Source of the DNA: Planctomycetota bacterium
Lineage (GTDB): Bacteria > Planctomycetota > Phycisphaerae > FEN-1346 > JAACEH01
DNA: 34,167 nt
NCBI GenBank assembly: GCA_016935955.1
Contig: JAFGPY010000242.1
Coordinates: forward strand, 1 to 34,167
Direction of reading: 5' to 3'
Of this stretch, positions 7,126-15,508 are shown in pieces. The notes beneath the pieces are model-generated. The model was not told the DNA's origin. It did no database searches and was given only the letters and a program-made list of their open reading frames with translations. The position numbers were made by a program, and so were the translations under genes. The first letter of the stretch is position 1; every line of letters starts with the position of its first letter.

Positions 7126-7824
7126 ATGTTATCTGTGTCACCGCTGTCGCGTAACCGCGTTTTCGCGGGCACGGTGTTTGCCGTGCTGGGATGCCTCTTT
7201 GTGCTGACGCCTGCCGTACTGGCTGACCCGATCCAGGGCACTGTCTCGGCCACCGGCACGGTCACGGTCGAAGGCGCGTGGGACGGCTACCTCTGGTACC
7301 GTTACACGTACACCGTCGAGTGGAGCGGTCTCGATCACGCCCTGAGCCACATGGACCTGCTGCAACTGCCGGGCTGTGCGAACGACGATCACCTGTTCTT
7401 GTTCCCGTCGGACCTGTGCCTGCCCGACGTTGACGGCTTGTCTACGAGCGACTACTGGGAACCCGGCGACCCGGTGATCTTCACCGTGCTGTACGAGGGA
7501 ACGTTCCTGCGAACGGGCGGCGACCCGAGCATGGATCCGGACGTCAGCCCGCCCGGACTGCCGGTCATCAAGTACGAGCCGCTCTGCGGCCTGTTCGAGC
7601 CCGGCAAGGACGGCGTCGGGGTGTTCTCGTTCATCTGCAACGTCATTCCGACCTACGGCACGCTGACGGACTTCGTGCTGGTCAAGCACAATGGCGACGT
7701 GGCCGTGGGCGACCTCACGGGCGCCTACCCGTCGTGCACGCCGACGCCCGAGCCGTTCACGTCGGCTCTGTTGGGGTTGGGCATGGGCGGATTGATGGTG
7801 GCTCGCGTTCGTCGCAGGAAGTAG
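7126..7824 (+). CDS. PEP-CTERM sorting-domain protein, otherwise unknown
   Basis: A 232-aa secreted protein. Residues 1-31 look like a signal peptide ending near VLADP. The mature part is acidic and Tyr/Trp/Gly-rich, with six cysteines between about residues 80 and 205; I recognise no domain. The end is the sorting tail: a PEP-like motif (PTPEPF), a short hydrophobic helix (SALLGLGMGGLMVA) and the basic RVRRRK. The ATG at 7126 sits 8 bases after GGGGGA (7112-7117); the upstream GTG at 7111 overlaps that site and is less likely. Like the protein at 3233 it should be sorted to the outer surface or exopolysaccharide by an exosortase encoded elsewhere. A hairpin follows at 7851. Confidence 0.82.
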   Translation: MLSVSPLSRNRVFAGTVFAVLGCLFVLTPAVLADPIQGTVSATGTVTVEGAWDGYLWYRYTYTVEWSGLDHALSHMDLLQLPGCANDDHLFLFPSDLCLPDVDGLSTSDYWEPGDPVIFTVLYEGTFLRTGGDPSMDPDVSPPGLPVIKYEPLCGLFEPGKDGVGVFSFICNVIPTYGTLTDFVLVKHNGDVAVGDLTGAYPSCTPTPEPFTSALLGLGMGGLMVARVRRRK

Positions 7825-7850
7825 GACATGCGACAGCAAGGACGGTTGAT

Positions 7851-7889
7851 CGCACGGTCAGAGCCGCAGCAGTGGTGCCTGACCGTGCG
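7851..7889 (+). terminator. Hairpin between convergent genes
   Basis: An 11-bp perfect stem, CGCACGGTCAG with CTGACCGTGCG, with a 17-base loop, lies 27 bp after the PEP-CTERM gene stop and before the convergent esterase gene. No T-run; probably a bidirectional terminator. Confidence 0.5.
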
Positions 7890-7974
7890 TGAGCAGGAGG
7901 CGAGGGGCCTGTCGGACCTGTAGCGGCGATGCCCTTCGCCCCCGAGCGATCGGATTCCTGCGACCGGGTCTCGC

Positions 7975-9333
7975 TCACGGCGTCACAGGCTCGCGACGGG
8001 CTTCGCGGGCGACGATCTCCTTGAACTTCTCGCTGGCTTCGGCGTACGCTTCCGGCGGCGACCACCGGTGCCCGGACAAGGGACTCGGGAACAGGTGCTT
8101 CTCGCCCTTGAACTGGTTGACCATCGACAGGACGCCCGAGGGCCAGCAGGTGCGATCGACCAGGCCGGCGCGGATGACGGCCGTGGCCTTGGTCCGAGCC
8201 GCAAAGTGGCAGACGTCGAAATAGCGCATCGTCTGTGTCTGCTCCTGGGTGAGTTTGCGGGTGCCGACGGGCCACCCCGAAGCCCGACCCGCCTCCGGAC
8301 CGGCCAGATCGCACAGGGCCGGAAGGCTGGCCGAGACAACGGTCACGCGGCTGTCGAGGCCGGCCGCCAGGATGGCTTGGGCGCCGCCCTGGCTGCTTCC
8401 GGCCGAGATGACGGTCTTGCCGTCCCACTCGGGCTGCGAGCACAGGAACTCGACGGCCCGCGCCAGCCGCAGGTACATGCCCAGGAAGTAGCACGTCTCG
8501 CGGCTGTCCATGCCCTTGAACGGATAGTCCTTCAGATCGCCGACCAGTTGCTCCTTGTAGAATTCCGCGGGCTTGCCATTGGGCAGTCCGTGGGCATTGA
8601 TCTCCATGCCGAGCATGCCGTAGTGTTTCGCCCGGCCGGCCACGGTCGCTAGGTTGGCGCTGTGGGCTCCCGCGCCGTGGAAGGTGATCCAGGCGGCACA
8701 CGTCTTGGGCTTGGCGTTCTTGGGGCGGGAGAAGTAGCCGCACGTTGCAACCCAGCCCGGGACGTCCAGTTGCACCTCGTAACATTCAACGTCCGCCGCC
8801 CAGGGCACGTTCGGCACCTCGACCTTCGTCAGCCGCGCGTTCATCGGCGTCTCGGCCAGCCGCTTCTTCTGGGCCGCCCAGAAGGCGTCGAAGTCGTCCG
8901 GCGCCGGCAGCGACGGAGCCAGCTTCTCGTACTCCACGGCCGCTCCGGCCTCGGCCGTGATCGTCGCCCCTTCGCTCAGCCGGCAGGTGGCCTGCAGCAT
9001 CAGGCACCCCGGCTCTGATCGTTGCGTCCGGACGGGTGCGACGCCAGAGGTCAGGGCAACCGACTTCTCCTCGACCTTCTGCGTGCCGTTCAGTTCGAGG
9101 ACGTAGTCGATCCTTCCTTCCTCGACAGGCTTTCCGTCGCGCGTCATGCGAACCGTGAAGACGATCGGCTCGTCGGCCTTGTAGAGACCGGTGCCACGGT
9201 CGCACGTTACGACGATTTCCCAGCCGTCCTTTGCGGCCCCCGGCGCCGCGGCGACGGCCGCCTGGCTGCATACGGCAATTACGACGACCCACAGACCCAG
9301 CAACGCAACACACCGGCGATCTCTCGTCATCAT
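7975..9333 (-). CDS. Secreted acetyl xylan esterase (AXE1)-like alpha/beta hydrolase
   Basis: A 452-aa exported hydrolase. Residues 1-29 are a signal peptide (hydrophobic LLGLWVVVIAV, cleavage near AAVAAA). Residues ~35-135 look like an Ig/beta-sandwich domain. Residues ~140-445 are an alpha/beta hydrolase with the AXE1/cephalosporin-C-deacetylase signature: nucleophile Ser314 in AGSSQGG, Asp393 in AGLVDRTC and His422 in SGHRWSP, with the usual oxyanion region near FHGAGAHS. Family members remove acetyl groups from xylan, other acetylated sugars or xenobiotics, which fits a planctomycete degrading algal or plant polysaccharide. The ATG at 9333 follows GGGAGG by 5 bases; ATG at 9330 is equally possible. 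A promoter with consensus -35 lies just upstream. Confidence 0.87.
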   Translation of the reverse strand: MMTRDRRCVALLGLWVVVIAVCSQAAVAAAPGAAKDGWEIVVTCDRGTGLYKADEPIVFTVRMTRDGKPVEEGRIDYVLELNGTQKVEEKSVALTSGVAPVRTQRSEPGCLMLQATCRLSEGATITAEAGAAVEYEKLAPSLPAPDDFDAFWAAQKKRLAETPMNARLTKVEVPNVPWAADVECYEVQLDVPGWVATCGYFSRPKNAKPKTCAAWITFHGAGAHSANLATVAGRAKHYGMLGMEINAHGLPNGKPAEFYKEQLVGDLKDYPFKGMDSRETCYFLGMYLRLARAVEFLCSQPEWDGKTVISAGSSQGGAQAILAAGLDSRVTVVSASLPALCDLAGPEAGRASGWPVGTRKLTQEQTQTMRYFDVCHFAARTKATAVIRAGLVDRTCWPSGVLSMVNQFKGEKHLFPSPLSGHRWSPPEAYAEASEKFKEIVAREARREPVTP

Positions 9334-9361
9334 TGGATCCTCCCGACAGCGGACGGCGCCC

Positions 9362-9390
9362 ATCATGCCACGCCCCGGACGGCATGTCAA
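9362..9390 (-). promoter_or_regulatory. Sigma-70 promoter of the esterase gene
   Basis: On the minus strand, a perfect TTGACA (9390-9385), a 17-base spacer, then CATGAT (9367-9362). The start would be near 9355, about 22 nt before the ATG at 9333. Confidence 0.6.
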
Positions 9391-9464
9391 ACCTGTGAGG
9401 TAAACCCACTGGCCGGCCCGGCGTCTCGGACGAAAGCCGGGGCGGCTGCACCGGCAACGAAAGG

Positions 9465-9492
9465 TTTACTTTCGCGGACTTTTCTGGATAAT
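9465..9492 (+). promoter_or_regulatory. Promoter of the FemAB-GT operon
   Basis: TTTACT (9465-9470), a 16-base spacer, then GATAAT (9487-9492). The start would be near 9499. An inverted 7-mer (GTAAACC at 9400-9406 and GGTTTAC at 9463-9469) has its right arm on the -35 box. This could be an operator or chance. Confidence 0.5.
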
Positions 9493-9534
9493 AGGACGAC
9501 CTGACGTGGGGCGTGACGCGATGAGGAGACGTGC

Positions 9535-10542
9535 TTGTCAACCGAACTGGTGAAGCGGCCGGGCAACGATGCGTCCGTGGAGGCGTTTTTCGCCGCCCAG
9601 CCGAGCTATCTGTTCCAGCAACCCGTCTGGCTCAAGGTGCTTGAGCCGCTGGGCTATGAGACCGCCTACTACTGTCTGGAAGAGGACGGGCGCATCCGGC
9701 TGGCCCAGCCGGCGGCGCACATGCGGCTGGGGTTCTTCCACATGCTCTACTGCGGGCTGCCCTACGGCATGGCCGCGGGCGACACCTCGCGCATGGCCGA
9801 ACTGATCGAGCGGTTGCCTGCAGCGGCACGGCGCGAGGGTGCCCATCGCATCCGCATGAGCCACAACCTCTACGATCCCGAGGTGACCCTGTCGACGGGC
9901 TACGACGTCCAGGAGCACGTGCAGCAGGTGCTGCACTTCGCCGGCCGCGGCGAGGAGCAGCTCTGGAACGATTTCAAGGGTCGCGTCCGCCGCGACGTGC
10001 GGCTGGCCGAGCGCCGCGGCGTGGTCGTCGAGGAGGCCCGCGACGCGGCGGCGCGCGATGCCTTGTTCGCCATGTACAGCGCGACGATGGTTCGCAACGA
10101 ATCGTTCAACGTCTGGTCGCGACCGATGATCGAACGGATGTGGGAACTGATCTGCGAACCGGGCCAGGGCGAGATGCTGCTGGCCCGCCACGAGGGCGAA
10201 CCGCTGGCCGGCATCGCCACGTTCTACAGCGGCAAGCGATGTTTCTACTTCCTGGGGGCGTCCAGCGGGGCCAAACGCAGCCTGTGTCCCAACGACGCCG
10301 TGATCTGGGAGGGCATTCGCCGGGCCGTGGCCAGAGGCTGCGACGATTTCGATTTCATGATTTCCTCACGCGATGACCAGCCGCTGATCGATTTTAAGGC
10401 CAAGTGGAGCACCGACTCGCACCCGTTTCGGTTCTACGAGCGCGACCTGTCGTCGCTGCATTGCAAGGCTTGGCAACTGGCATTCAAGATCGCCCGCACG
10501 CACCTGGGCACGCAGTTGCTGCGACTGGTGAAACGCACCTGA
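9535..10542 (+). CDS. FemAB-like (BioF2-like GNAT) acyltransferase
   Basis: A 335-aa protein of the FemAB/Acetyltransf_6 type: two tandem GNAT-like folds, the second around residues 140-290. Typical elements are WNDFKGRVRRDVRLAERRGV, followed by an aligned MLLARHEGEPLAGIATFYSG and the YFLGASSGAKRS stretch. FemAB proteins add amino acids to peptidoglycan precursors from aminoacyl-tRNA. Relatives next to exosortase/PEP-CTERM exopolysaccharide genes have unknown acyl acceptors, and this one most resembles that group. It starts at TTG (9535), 6 bases after GAGGAG; no ATG or GTG is nearby in frame. It has no signal peptide. It leads a three-gene operon with two glycosyltransferases, so the acceptor is probably a glycan or lipid-linked intermediate. 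Confidence 0.8.
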   Translation: MSTELVKRPGNDASVEAFFAAQPSYLFQQPVWLKVLEPLGYETAYYCLEEDGRIRLAQPAAHMRLGFFHMLYCGLPYGMAAGDTSRMAELIERLPAAARREGAHRIRMSHNLYDPEVTLSTGYDVQEHVQQVLHFAGRGEEQLWNDFKGRVRRDVRLAERRGVVVEEARDAAARDALFAMYSATMVRNESFNVWSRPMIERMWELICEPGQGEMLLARHEGEPLAGIATFYSGKRCFYFLGASSGAKRSLCPNDAVIWEGIRRAVARGCDDFDFMISSRDDQPLIDFKAKWSTDSHPFRFYERDLSSLHCKAWQLAFKIARTHLGTQLLRLVKRT

Positions 10543-10561
10543 GAGCTGCACGCGCAATTCC

Positions 10562-12142
10562 ATGGATCGCGAGGACCTGTTGACCAACCACGCCATATCC
10601 CCGAACGACCTTGCCTGCGGTCACGCGCCGAGCCGGCGCCTTGCGGCGGCGATTATCGTCGCGGCGTCGCTGACCGTCTTCGTGGTCGGCATGTGCGGCG
10701 CGGTCACCACGGCCGACGAGGTGCACCACTATGGCTTCGCCCTGAGCTGGGCGCGACAAGGGTTGCTCGATCGCCCCACGTTCAACCCCATCTACGAGTC
10801 GGGCGAGCCGCCGGGCTACTACTACAACGGCATGCCCCTGTGGGCCGGCGGGCTGGCATCGATCTGGCAGGTCACCGGCATTCACCAGTGGATCGCTCAA
10901 CTCTATCAGGCCGCATGGTTCGCCCTGCTGCTGACGATGGTCTACCTGCTCGGCCGGCGGATGTTCGATCCGCGCGGTGCGGTGGTCGCCCTGTTGATGG
11001 CCCTGAGCATGCCGCTGTTCACCGCCTTCTCGGTGCTGCTCTACGTCGACGTGCCGACCACGGCACTGGTCATGCTCTGCATGGTGCTGATTTGCGACCG
11101 CCACTACGTCTGGGCCGGACTGGCCATGGGGCTGGCCTACCTGAGCAAGCAGAACGCGTGGTTCCTGTTGCCTCCGCTGTCGCTGTGGATCGCCTGGCGC
11201 GAGACCTTCGGCGGCGAAGGCCCCTGGCCGCGGCGATTGGGCCGCATGGTCGCCGCCGGCCTGATGTTCGGCCTGCCGATGTTCCTGATCGTTCTGCCCG
11301 ACGTGCTCTGGCGTCGCGCATACCTGCCGCGGGCCACCAACCCCGTACGCCTCAGCAGCATCGCCCACCGCGCCGGCGTGATCATCAGCAAGCAGCGTCT
11401 GGCCTCCAGCCTGACCGATCCGATCAACATCGGCACGTACTTCGGCGGCCTCGTCTGCCTGGCCATACCCGTCTACTTCATCCGCCGCGCCTGGAAGAAG
11501 CACGACGTCTGGATCTGGCTCTGCCTGGCACTCTACCTGGCGGCCATGACGGTGGTCTTCAGCATCAACACCGACATCCGCTACACGATGCCTGCGGCGC
11601 CGCTGCTGGCCCTGATTGCCGCCCGGGGTCTGCAGCCTCTGTGGAATCGACGATACGTCCTGCCGACCATCGGCTTGATTGCCGCCCTGCAGTTCGCGGG
11701 CGTCGTCGGATACACCATGACCTACCGCCAGCTAAGCGACTCGCAACAGGCCGTTTTCACCTACCTGCGCGAGCAGACGCCCAAGGGGACTCTCGTGCTC
11801 TATCCCGGCGAAGTCCTGGCCACCGAGGCCGAGCGGCCGCCCGTCTGGGCCAACCTGCTCGATCCCCAAACCGGACGCTGCAACCTGCCGACCTTCCTGC
11901 ACAAGTACACCCCGCAGCAAATCGCCGACACGCTCCGCGGCGACGGCATCCGCTACGCCGTCGTCGAACAGGCGAAGGTCTACGACGACGCCAGGCGGCG
12001 CGAGCAGAACGGCTACCCGCAATCGTTCGTCGAGCGTCTCAAGCAGGCCCCGGGCCTCGAACTCGTGGACGGTCCCTGGCAGGGAATCCTGCTCTTCCAC
12101 GTCACGGACGCCGCGCCGCCGCCAAACGGCCAAACGCCATGA
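10562..12142 (+). CDS. GT-C membrane glycosyltransferase (GT39/ArnT-like)
   Basis: A 526-aa integral membrane protein with roughly 11-12 hydrophobic helices between residues 25 and 400 and a soluble C-terminal region. The acidic pair Asp52-Glu53 in TTADEVHH, just after the first membrane helix, is the catalytic site expected in the first external loop of PMT/ArnT-like transferases. These use polyprenyl-phosphate-linked sugars and act on the outer face of the membrane, so it may add a sugar to a lipid or protein acceptor at the surface. The ATG at 10562 comes 19 bp after the FemAB gene; the ribosome site is weak, suggesting coupling. The stop overlaps the next start (ATGA). The first ~25 residues are polar and a later start cannot be excluded. 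Confidence 0.83.
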   Translation: MDREDLLTNHAISPNDLACGHAPSRRLAAAIIVAASLTVFVVGMCGAVTTADEVHHYGFALSWARQGLLDRPTFNPIYESGEPPGYYYNGMPLWAGGLASIWQVTGIHQWIAQLYQAAWFALLLTMVYLLGRRMFDPRGAVVALLMALSMPLFTAFSVLLYVDVPTTALVMLCMVLICDRHYVWAGLAMGLAYLSKQNAWFLLPPLSLWIAWRETFGGEGPWPRRLGRMVAAGLMFGLPMFLIVLPDVLWRRAYLPRATNPVRLSSIAHRAGVIISKQRLASSLTDPINIGTYFGGLVCLAIPVYFIRRAWKKHDVWIWLCLALYLAAMTVVFSINTDIRYTMPAAPLLALIAARGLQPLWNRRYVLPTIGLIAALQFAGVVGYTMTYRQLSDSQQAVFTYLREQTPKGTLVLYPGEVLATEAERPPVWANLLDPQTGRCNLPTFLHKYTPQQIADTLRGDGIRYAVVEQAKVYDDARRREQNGYPQSFVERLKQAPGLELVDGPWQGILLFHVTDAAPPPNGQTP

Positions 12143-13272
12143 ACACGCACGAGCCCATTAAGGTCGCGCACCTGACCAGCTTCCACCCGCCGCACGATAC
12201 GCGGGTGGGCAATCGCGAATTGCGCACCCTGGCCGCGGCCGGTTACGACGTGGTGCTCATCGCTTCCTGCGATCCGGCCGACGCCGCACGCTGCGACTTC
12301 CGCGTTCACTGCGTCCCGGTCTCCAAGACACGTTGGCAGCGTATCTGGAGCACGCTGCGACAGATTTATCGCGTCGCGATGGATGAGCGGGCCGCACTGT
12401 ACCACTTCCACGACCCCGAGCTGATCCCGGTCGGCCTGGCCCTGAAGCTGCGCGGCAAGCGCGTCGTCTACGACGTCCACGAGGACGTGCCGCGACAGGT
12501 CATGACCTTCGGCTTCATTCCCCGCCTGCTGCGCCGTCCCTTGTCGTGGGCCGTCTCGCTGGCCGAGTGGGCGGCCGGGCGATGCCTCGACCGCATCGTC
12601 ACTGTCACGCCGACCATCGCCGCCCGCTTCCCGGCCCGCAAGACCGTGATCGTCCACAATTACCCGCCGGCCGACGAACTGGCCGCCGCTGCACAGCAGC
12701 CCTACGCCGCGCGGCCGCAACGCGTCGCCTACGTCGGCGGCATCAGCGACAACTACGGTGTGCCGGCAATGGTCCGGGCGATGGGCCTGCTGGACGATCT
12801 GCCGGAGGCCCGCCTGGCCCTGGCCGGCAAGGCCTTCGTGCCGCCGCAACTGGAGGACGAGTGCCGCGCGATGCCCGGCTGGGCGCGCGTCGATTTCCTC
12901 GGCTGGCGGAATCGCGAGCAATTGGCCGACCTGTTCGCCGCGTCGCGGCTCGGTCTGGCCGTGCTCCGCCCGACACAGAACTACCTGGACTCATGGCCGA
13001 CCAAACTGTTCGAGTACATGGCTGCAGGCCTGCCCATCGTCGCTTCGGACTTCCCCGTGTGGCGCGACCTGCTCGGTGGATACGAATGTGTGCTGTGGGT
13101 GGACCCGCTGGACTCCGAGGCGATTGCCGAGGCGGTTCGCCGGCTGCTGACTCATCCCGACGAGGCCGAAGCCATGGGCCATCGCGGACGCCAGGCCATC
13201 GAGCAGGAACTCAACTGGGAAAGCCAAGCCGCCAGGCTCCTGGACCTCTATCGCGAGTTGACCGGCAGATAG
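12139..13272 (+). CDS. Glycosyltransferase family 4
   Basis: A 377-aa cytosolic GT-B enzyme. The N-terminal domain starts with VAHLTSFHPPHDTRV and has a YDVHEDVP donor-side region. The C-terminal domain starts near residue 195 (RVAYVGGISDNYG) and contains the variant of the E-x7-E nucleotide-sugar motif seen in many such enzymes (KLFEYMAAGLPIVAS, near residue 292-306). It would transfer a sugar from a nucleotide donor with retention of configuration. Its ATG overlaps the stop of the GT-C gene by 4 bases, so translation is probably coupled. It ends tail to tail with the GT4 at 13358, which belongs to the big minus-strand locus; the two operons may therefore serve the same glycan. Confidence 0.9.
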   Translation: MNTHEPIKVAHLTSFHPPHDTRVGNRELRTLAAAGYDVVLIASCDPADAARCDFRVHCVPVSKTRWQRIWSTLRQIYRVAMDERAALYHFHDPELIPVGLALKLRGKRVVYDVHEDVPRQVMTFGFIPRLLRRPLSWAVSLAEWAAGRCLDRIVTVTPTIAARFPARKTVIVHNYPPADELAAAAQQPYAARPQRVAYVGGISDNYGVPAMVRAMGLLDDLPEARLALAGKAFVPPQLEDECRAMPGWARVDFLGWRNREQLADLFAASRLGLAVLRPTQNYLDSWPTKLFEYMAAGLPIVASDFPVWRDLLGGYECVLWVDPLDSEAIAEAVRRLLTHPDEAEAMGHRGRQAIEQELNWESQAARLLDLYRELTGR

Positions 13273-13311
13273 ATGCCCTCACGATCCCGCCGCATCACAA
13301 CCCGGTGTGCC

Positions 13312-13333
13312 ACGGCCGGTCTTGTCCGGCCGT
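13312..13333. terminator. Bidirectional hairpin between convergent glycosyltransferase operons
   Basis: ACGGCCGG and CCGGCCGT form a perfect 8-bp stem around a TCTTGT loop in the 85-bp gap between the two GT4 genes. There is no T-run on either strand. It could also be a REP-like palindrome, but the GTAG foot is missing. Confidence 0.5.
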
Positions 13334-13357
13334 TCCGAAGTCCAGGAATGGTGTGCT

Positions 13358-14563
13358 TTACACTGACGACTGCGCCGCCTCGTGAAGCAGCGCCACCATT
13401 GATTCCATCACCGCGTCCTCGCCGAACCGTGCGGCACAGTCGGCGCGAATCGCCTCGTCGTCGTAACGGTCGCGCTGGTCGCGAAGCTCGCGCATGGCCT
13501 TGCCCAGCCCCTGCACGTCGCCGACGTCGGCCAGCAACCCGTTGCCCTCGTTGACGATGCACTCCGGCCCGCCGCACGCCGTAGCAACCACCGGCTTGCC
13601 GCAGGCCAGCGCCTCGGCCAGCACAATGCCAAACGTTTCGCTGTGGCTCGACAGGACAAACGCATCGCTGGCGATCATCTCGGCGAGCACCTGCTCGCGG
13701 CTCAGCCAACCGAGGAAATTCACCTGCAACTCGATACCCAGTTCCGCACTGAGCCGCCGCAACGAATCGGCCATCGGCCCGCTGCCGCCGATTCGCAGTC
13801 GCGTGTTCGCATCGCCGCGGAATGACGAGGCGAAGGCCCGCAGCAGGTCCTCCTGCCCCTTGATCGCGAAGAGGCTGGCCACGTGCAGAAACGTAAACGG
13901 CTGGCCGGGCTCGCGCCGGCGGATCGGCTGCTCGAAGAACGGCCGCTCGACCAGGTTGGGCACCCAGGTCCACGGGCGCGCCGCCTCGCCGATACAACGT
14001 TCGACGGCCTCGCCCAGGGCCGGACTGACGACGGTTCGCGCCGCCGCGGCGGCAAACGCCTCCCTGAGCATCGGCGCCTGCCACCGCGCGATGCGCTCCT
14101 GCTGGTAAAGCGACGCGTGCTCCGACAGGACAAACGGCACACCGTGCTTTCGGTGAATCTCCGTCGCAAGCAGGCCGGCCTGCGTGGCCACATGGGCGTG
14201 GACGACGTCGGGCCGACCGTGGTCGGCCACGTACCGCTCGACCAGCGGCCGTGCACGGTTCAGCCAGAGCTGCAGGTTCATCCGCCGCCACCCGGGGAAC
14301 CAGCCGCAGGTGTAGCTACCGTAGGTCGGCACACCGTCATCGTCGCGGATCGTCATCCGGCGCGTCCGCCACAGTTCGGCAGGCAGATGGACGGCGGCAA
14401 ACTGCACCGGGGCCACGACGCCGACCTTCAGACCGCGAGCCTTCAGCGCCCGGACCTGCTGGCAAAAGAAAATCCCGTTGCCCGGGTACTCGTGCGACGG
14501 GTACCAGGATGGAATCACCAGGACATGCACGTCCTCGTCGCTCCCCTGCTCTGGCGTCGTCAC
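13358..14563 (-). CDS. Glycosyltransferase family 4 (last gene of the glycan locus)
   Basis: A 401-aa GT-B glycosyltransferase. The N-terminal glycine-rich start is PSWYPSHEYPGNGIFFCQQV, typical of GT4 enzymes that read PSWYP..xP..G.F. The C-terminal Rossmann domain begins near residue 230 (FTFLHVASLFAIKGQEDLL) and holds the E-x7-E motif SETFGIVLAEALACGKPVV at about 315-333. Donor and acceptor are unknown. The GTG at 14563 is the first start in frame, 16 bp after the GT2 stop, without a strong Shine-Dalgarno; coupling to the upstream gene is likely. It is the last of about 20 consecutive minus-strand genes. Confidence 0.88.
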   Translation of the reverse strand: MTTPEQGSDEDVHVLVIPSWYPSHEYPGNGIFFCQQVRALKARGLKVGVVAPVQFAAVHLPAELWRTRRMTIRDDDGVPTYGSYTCGWFPGWRRMNLQLWLNRARPLVERYVADHGRPDVVHAHVATQAGLLATEIHRKHGVPFVLSEHASLYQQERIARWQAPMLREAFAAAAARTVVSPALGEAVERCIGEAARPWTWVPNLVERPFFEQPIRRREPGQPFTFLHVASLFAIKGQEDLLRAFASSFRGDANTRLRIGGSGPMADSLRRLSAELGIELQVNFLGWLSREQVLAEMIASDAFVLSSHSETFGIVLAEALACGKPVVATACGGPECIVNEGNGLLADVGDVQGLGKAMRELRDQRDRYDDEAIRADCAARFGEDAVMESMVALLHEAAQSSV

Positions 14564-14579
14564 CGAACTCGGCGACGGA

Positions 14580-15503
14580 TCACTTCTGCGTCTTGCGGAA
14601 ATCCTGCATCACGGCCCCGTGCCGTCCCGTGAGCACCTTCACGAGTCCAACCAGCGTGCCCAGGGCATTGTAGTACGACTTGGCGTCCCAGCGTCGCAGC
14701 GCCGCCCAGCCGCGCGTCGCCATCACGCCGAGCGTCGACCAGTAGAACGGCCACTTGCGGCCGAAGTGCTTCTCGACGAAATGGTAACGGTACGTGCAAT
14801 GCATCTCGCCGAAGTAGCGCATCTTCCGGGCCTCGTAGGGCGGCGGATTGTGCGTCACCCGGGCATCGCGCAGCACGAACAGCTTGTGCGTCTGGCCGAC
14901 GCGATAGCTGAAATCCACGTCCTCGAAGTACGCCGTCCCGGCGAACCACTCGTCGTACTTGTAACGGTCGACCATCTCGCGCCGCCAGACGGTCGCGCCG
15001 CCGCAAAGCCATTCGGTGGGCGTCGCCTCCTCGTCCGCCCGCACGGGCGTCACGAATCCCGACGGCAGAATCGCTCCGCGCCGCCGGCTGTCGGTCCCGA
15101 ACAGCCGACCAAACCACGACACCGGCAGGTGCTCGTTGTTGGTGATGTTGAACGACACGCCGCCCACGTCGTCGCCGGCCTGATCCCAGAACCGCAACAG
15201 GTTCTCGACCGTCTCGGGCTCCAGTTCGATGTCGTCGTCAAGATAGCCCACGAGCGTGGCCTCGTCGCTCACGGCGGCGATGCCGGCGTTGCGCTGACGG
15301 GTCAGGCCCGGCGGCTGCACGTGGACGTACGTGATGGGCACCGACGGATGCCGTTCGCGCAGGGCCTGCTCGATCGGCTCGTCGCTGCCGTCGACGACGA
15401 TGATCTGGTGCGGCGGCACGGTCTGGGCCTCGAACGTGGCCATCAGTTTCGACAGCAGTTCGAGGCGATGCCGCGTCGGAATGATCAGAGCAAGCTTGTG
15501 CAC
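14580..15503 (-). CDS. Glycosyltransferase family 2
   Basis: A 307-aa GT-A inverting glycosyltransferase. It begins with the usual LALIIPTRHRLELL strand, has VVDGSDEP, then the metal-binding YLDDDIELEP (DDD) near residue 90. An FEDVDFSYRV acceptor-side ED motif lies near 197. The C-terminal ~80 residues are rich in Tyr/Arg/Trp, perhaps for membrane attachment. The GTG at 15503 is chosen because it places the first strand at the N-terminus and follows GAGGTAG by about 9 bases; the frame continues 40 codons upstream into the sulfotransferase gene. It lies 5 bp after that gene, so the two are surely co-transcribed. Confidence 0.9.
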   Translation of the reverse strand: MHKLALIIPTRHRLELLSKLMATFEAQTVPPHQIIVVDGSDEPIEQALRERHPSVPITYVHVQPPGLTRQRNAGIAAVSDEATLVGYLDDDIELEPETVENLLRFWDQAGDDVGGVSFNITNNEHLPVSWFGRLFGTDSRRRGAILPSGFVTPVRADEEATPTEWLCGGATVWRREMVDRYKYDEWFAGTAYFEDVDFSYRVGQTHKLFVLRDARVTHNPPPYEARKMRYFGEMHCTYRYHFVEKHFGRKWPFYWSTLGVMATRGWAALRRWDAKSYYNALGTLVGLVKVLTGRHGAVMQDFRKTQK

Positions 15504-15508
15504 TGCGT

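Noticed and set aside
10693..12138. Long N-terminal extension of the GT4 gene (frame open from 10693)
   Set aside because: It overlaps the membrane glycosyltransferase in another frame and is Arg/Pro-rich without structure. The ATG at 12139 gives a normal GT4 start and an ATGA overlap.
13312..13333. REP element
   Set aside because: It is a good palindrome but lacks the GTAG foot and lies exactly between convergent stops, so a terminator is the simpler reading.
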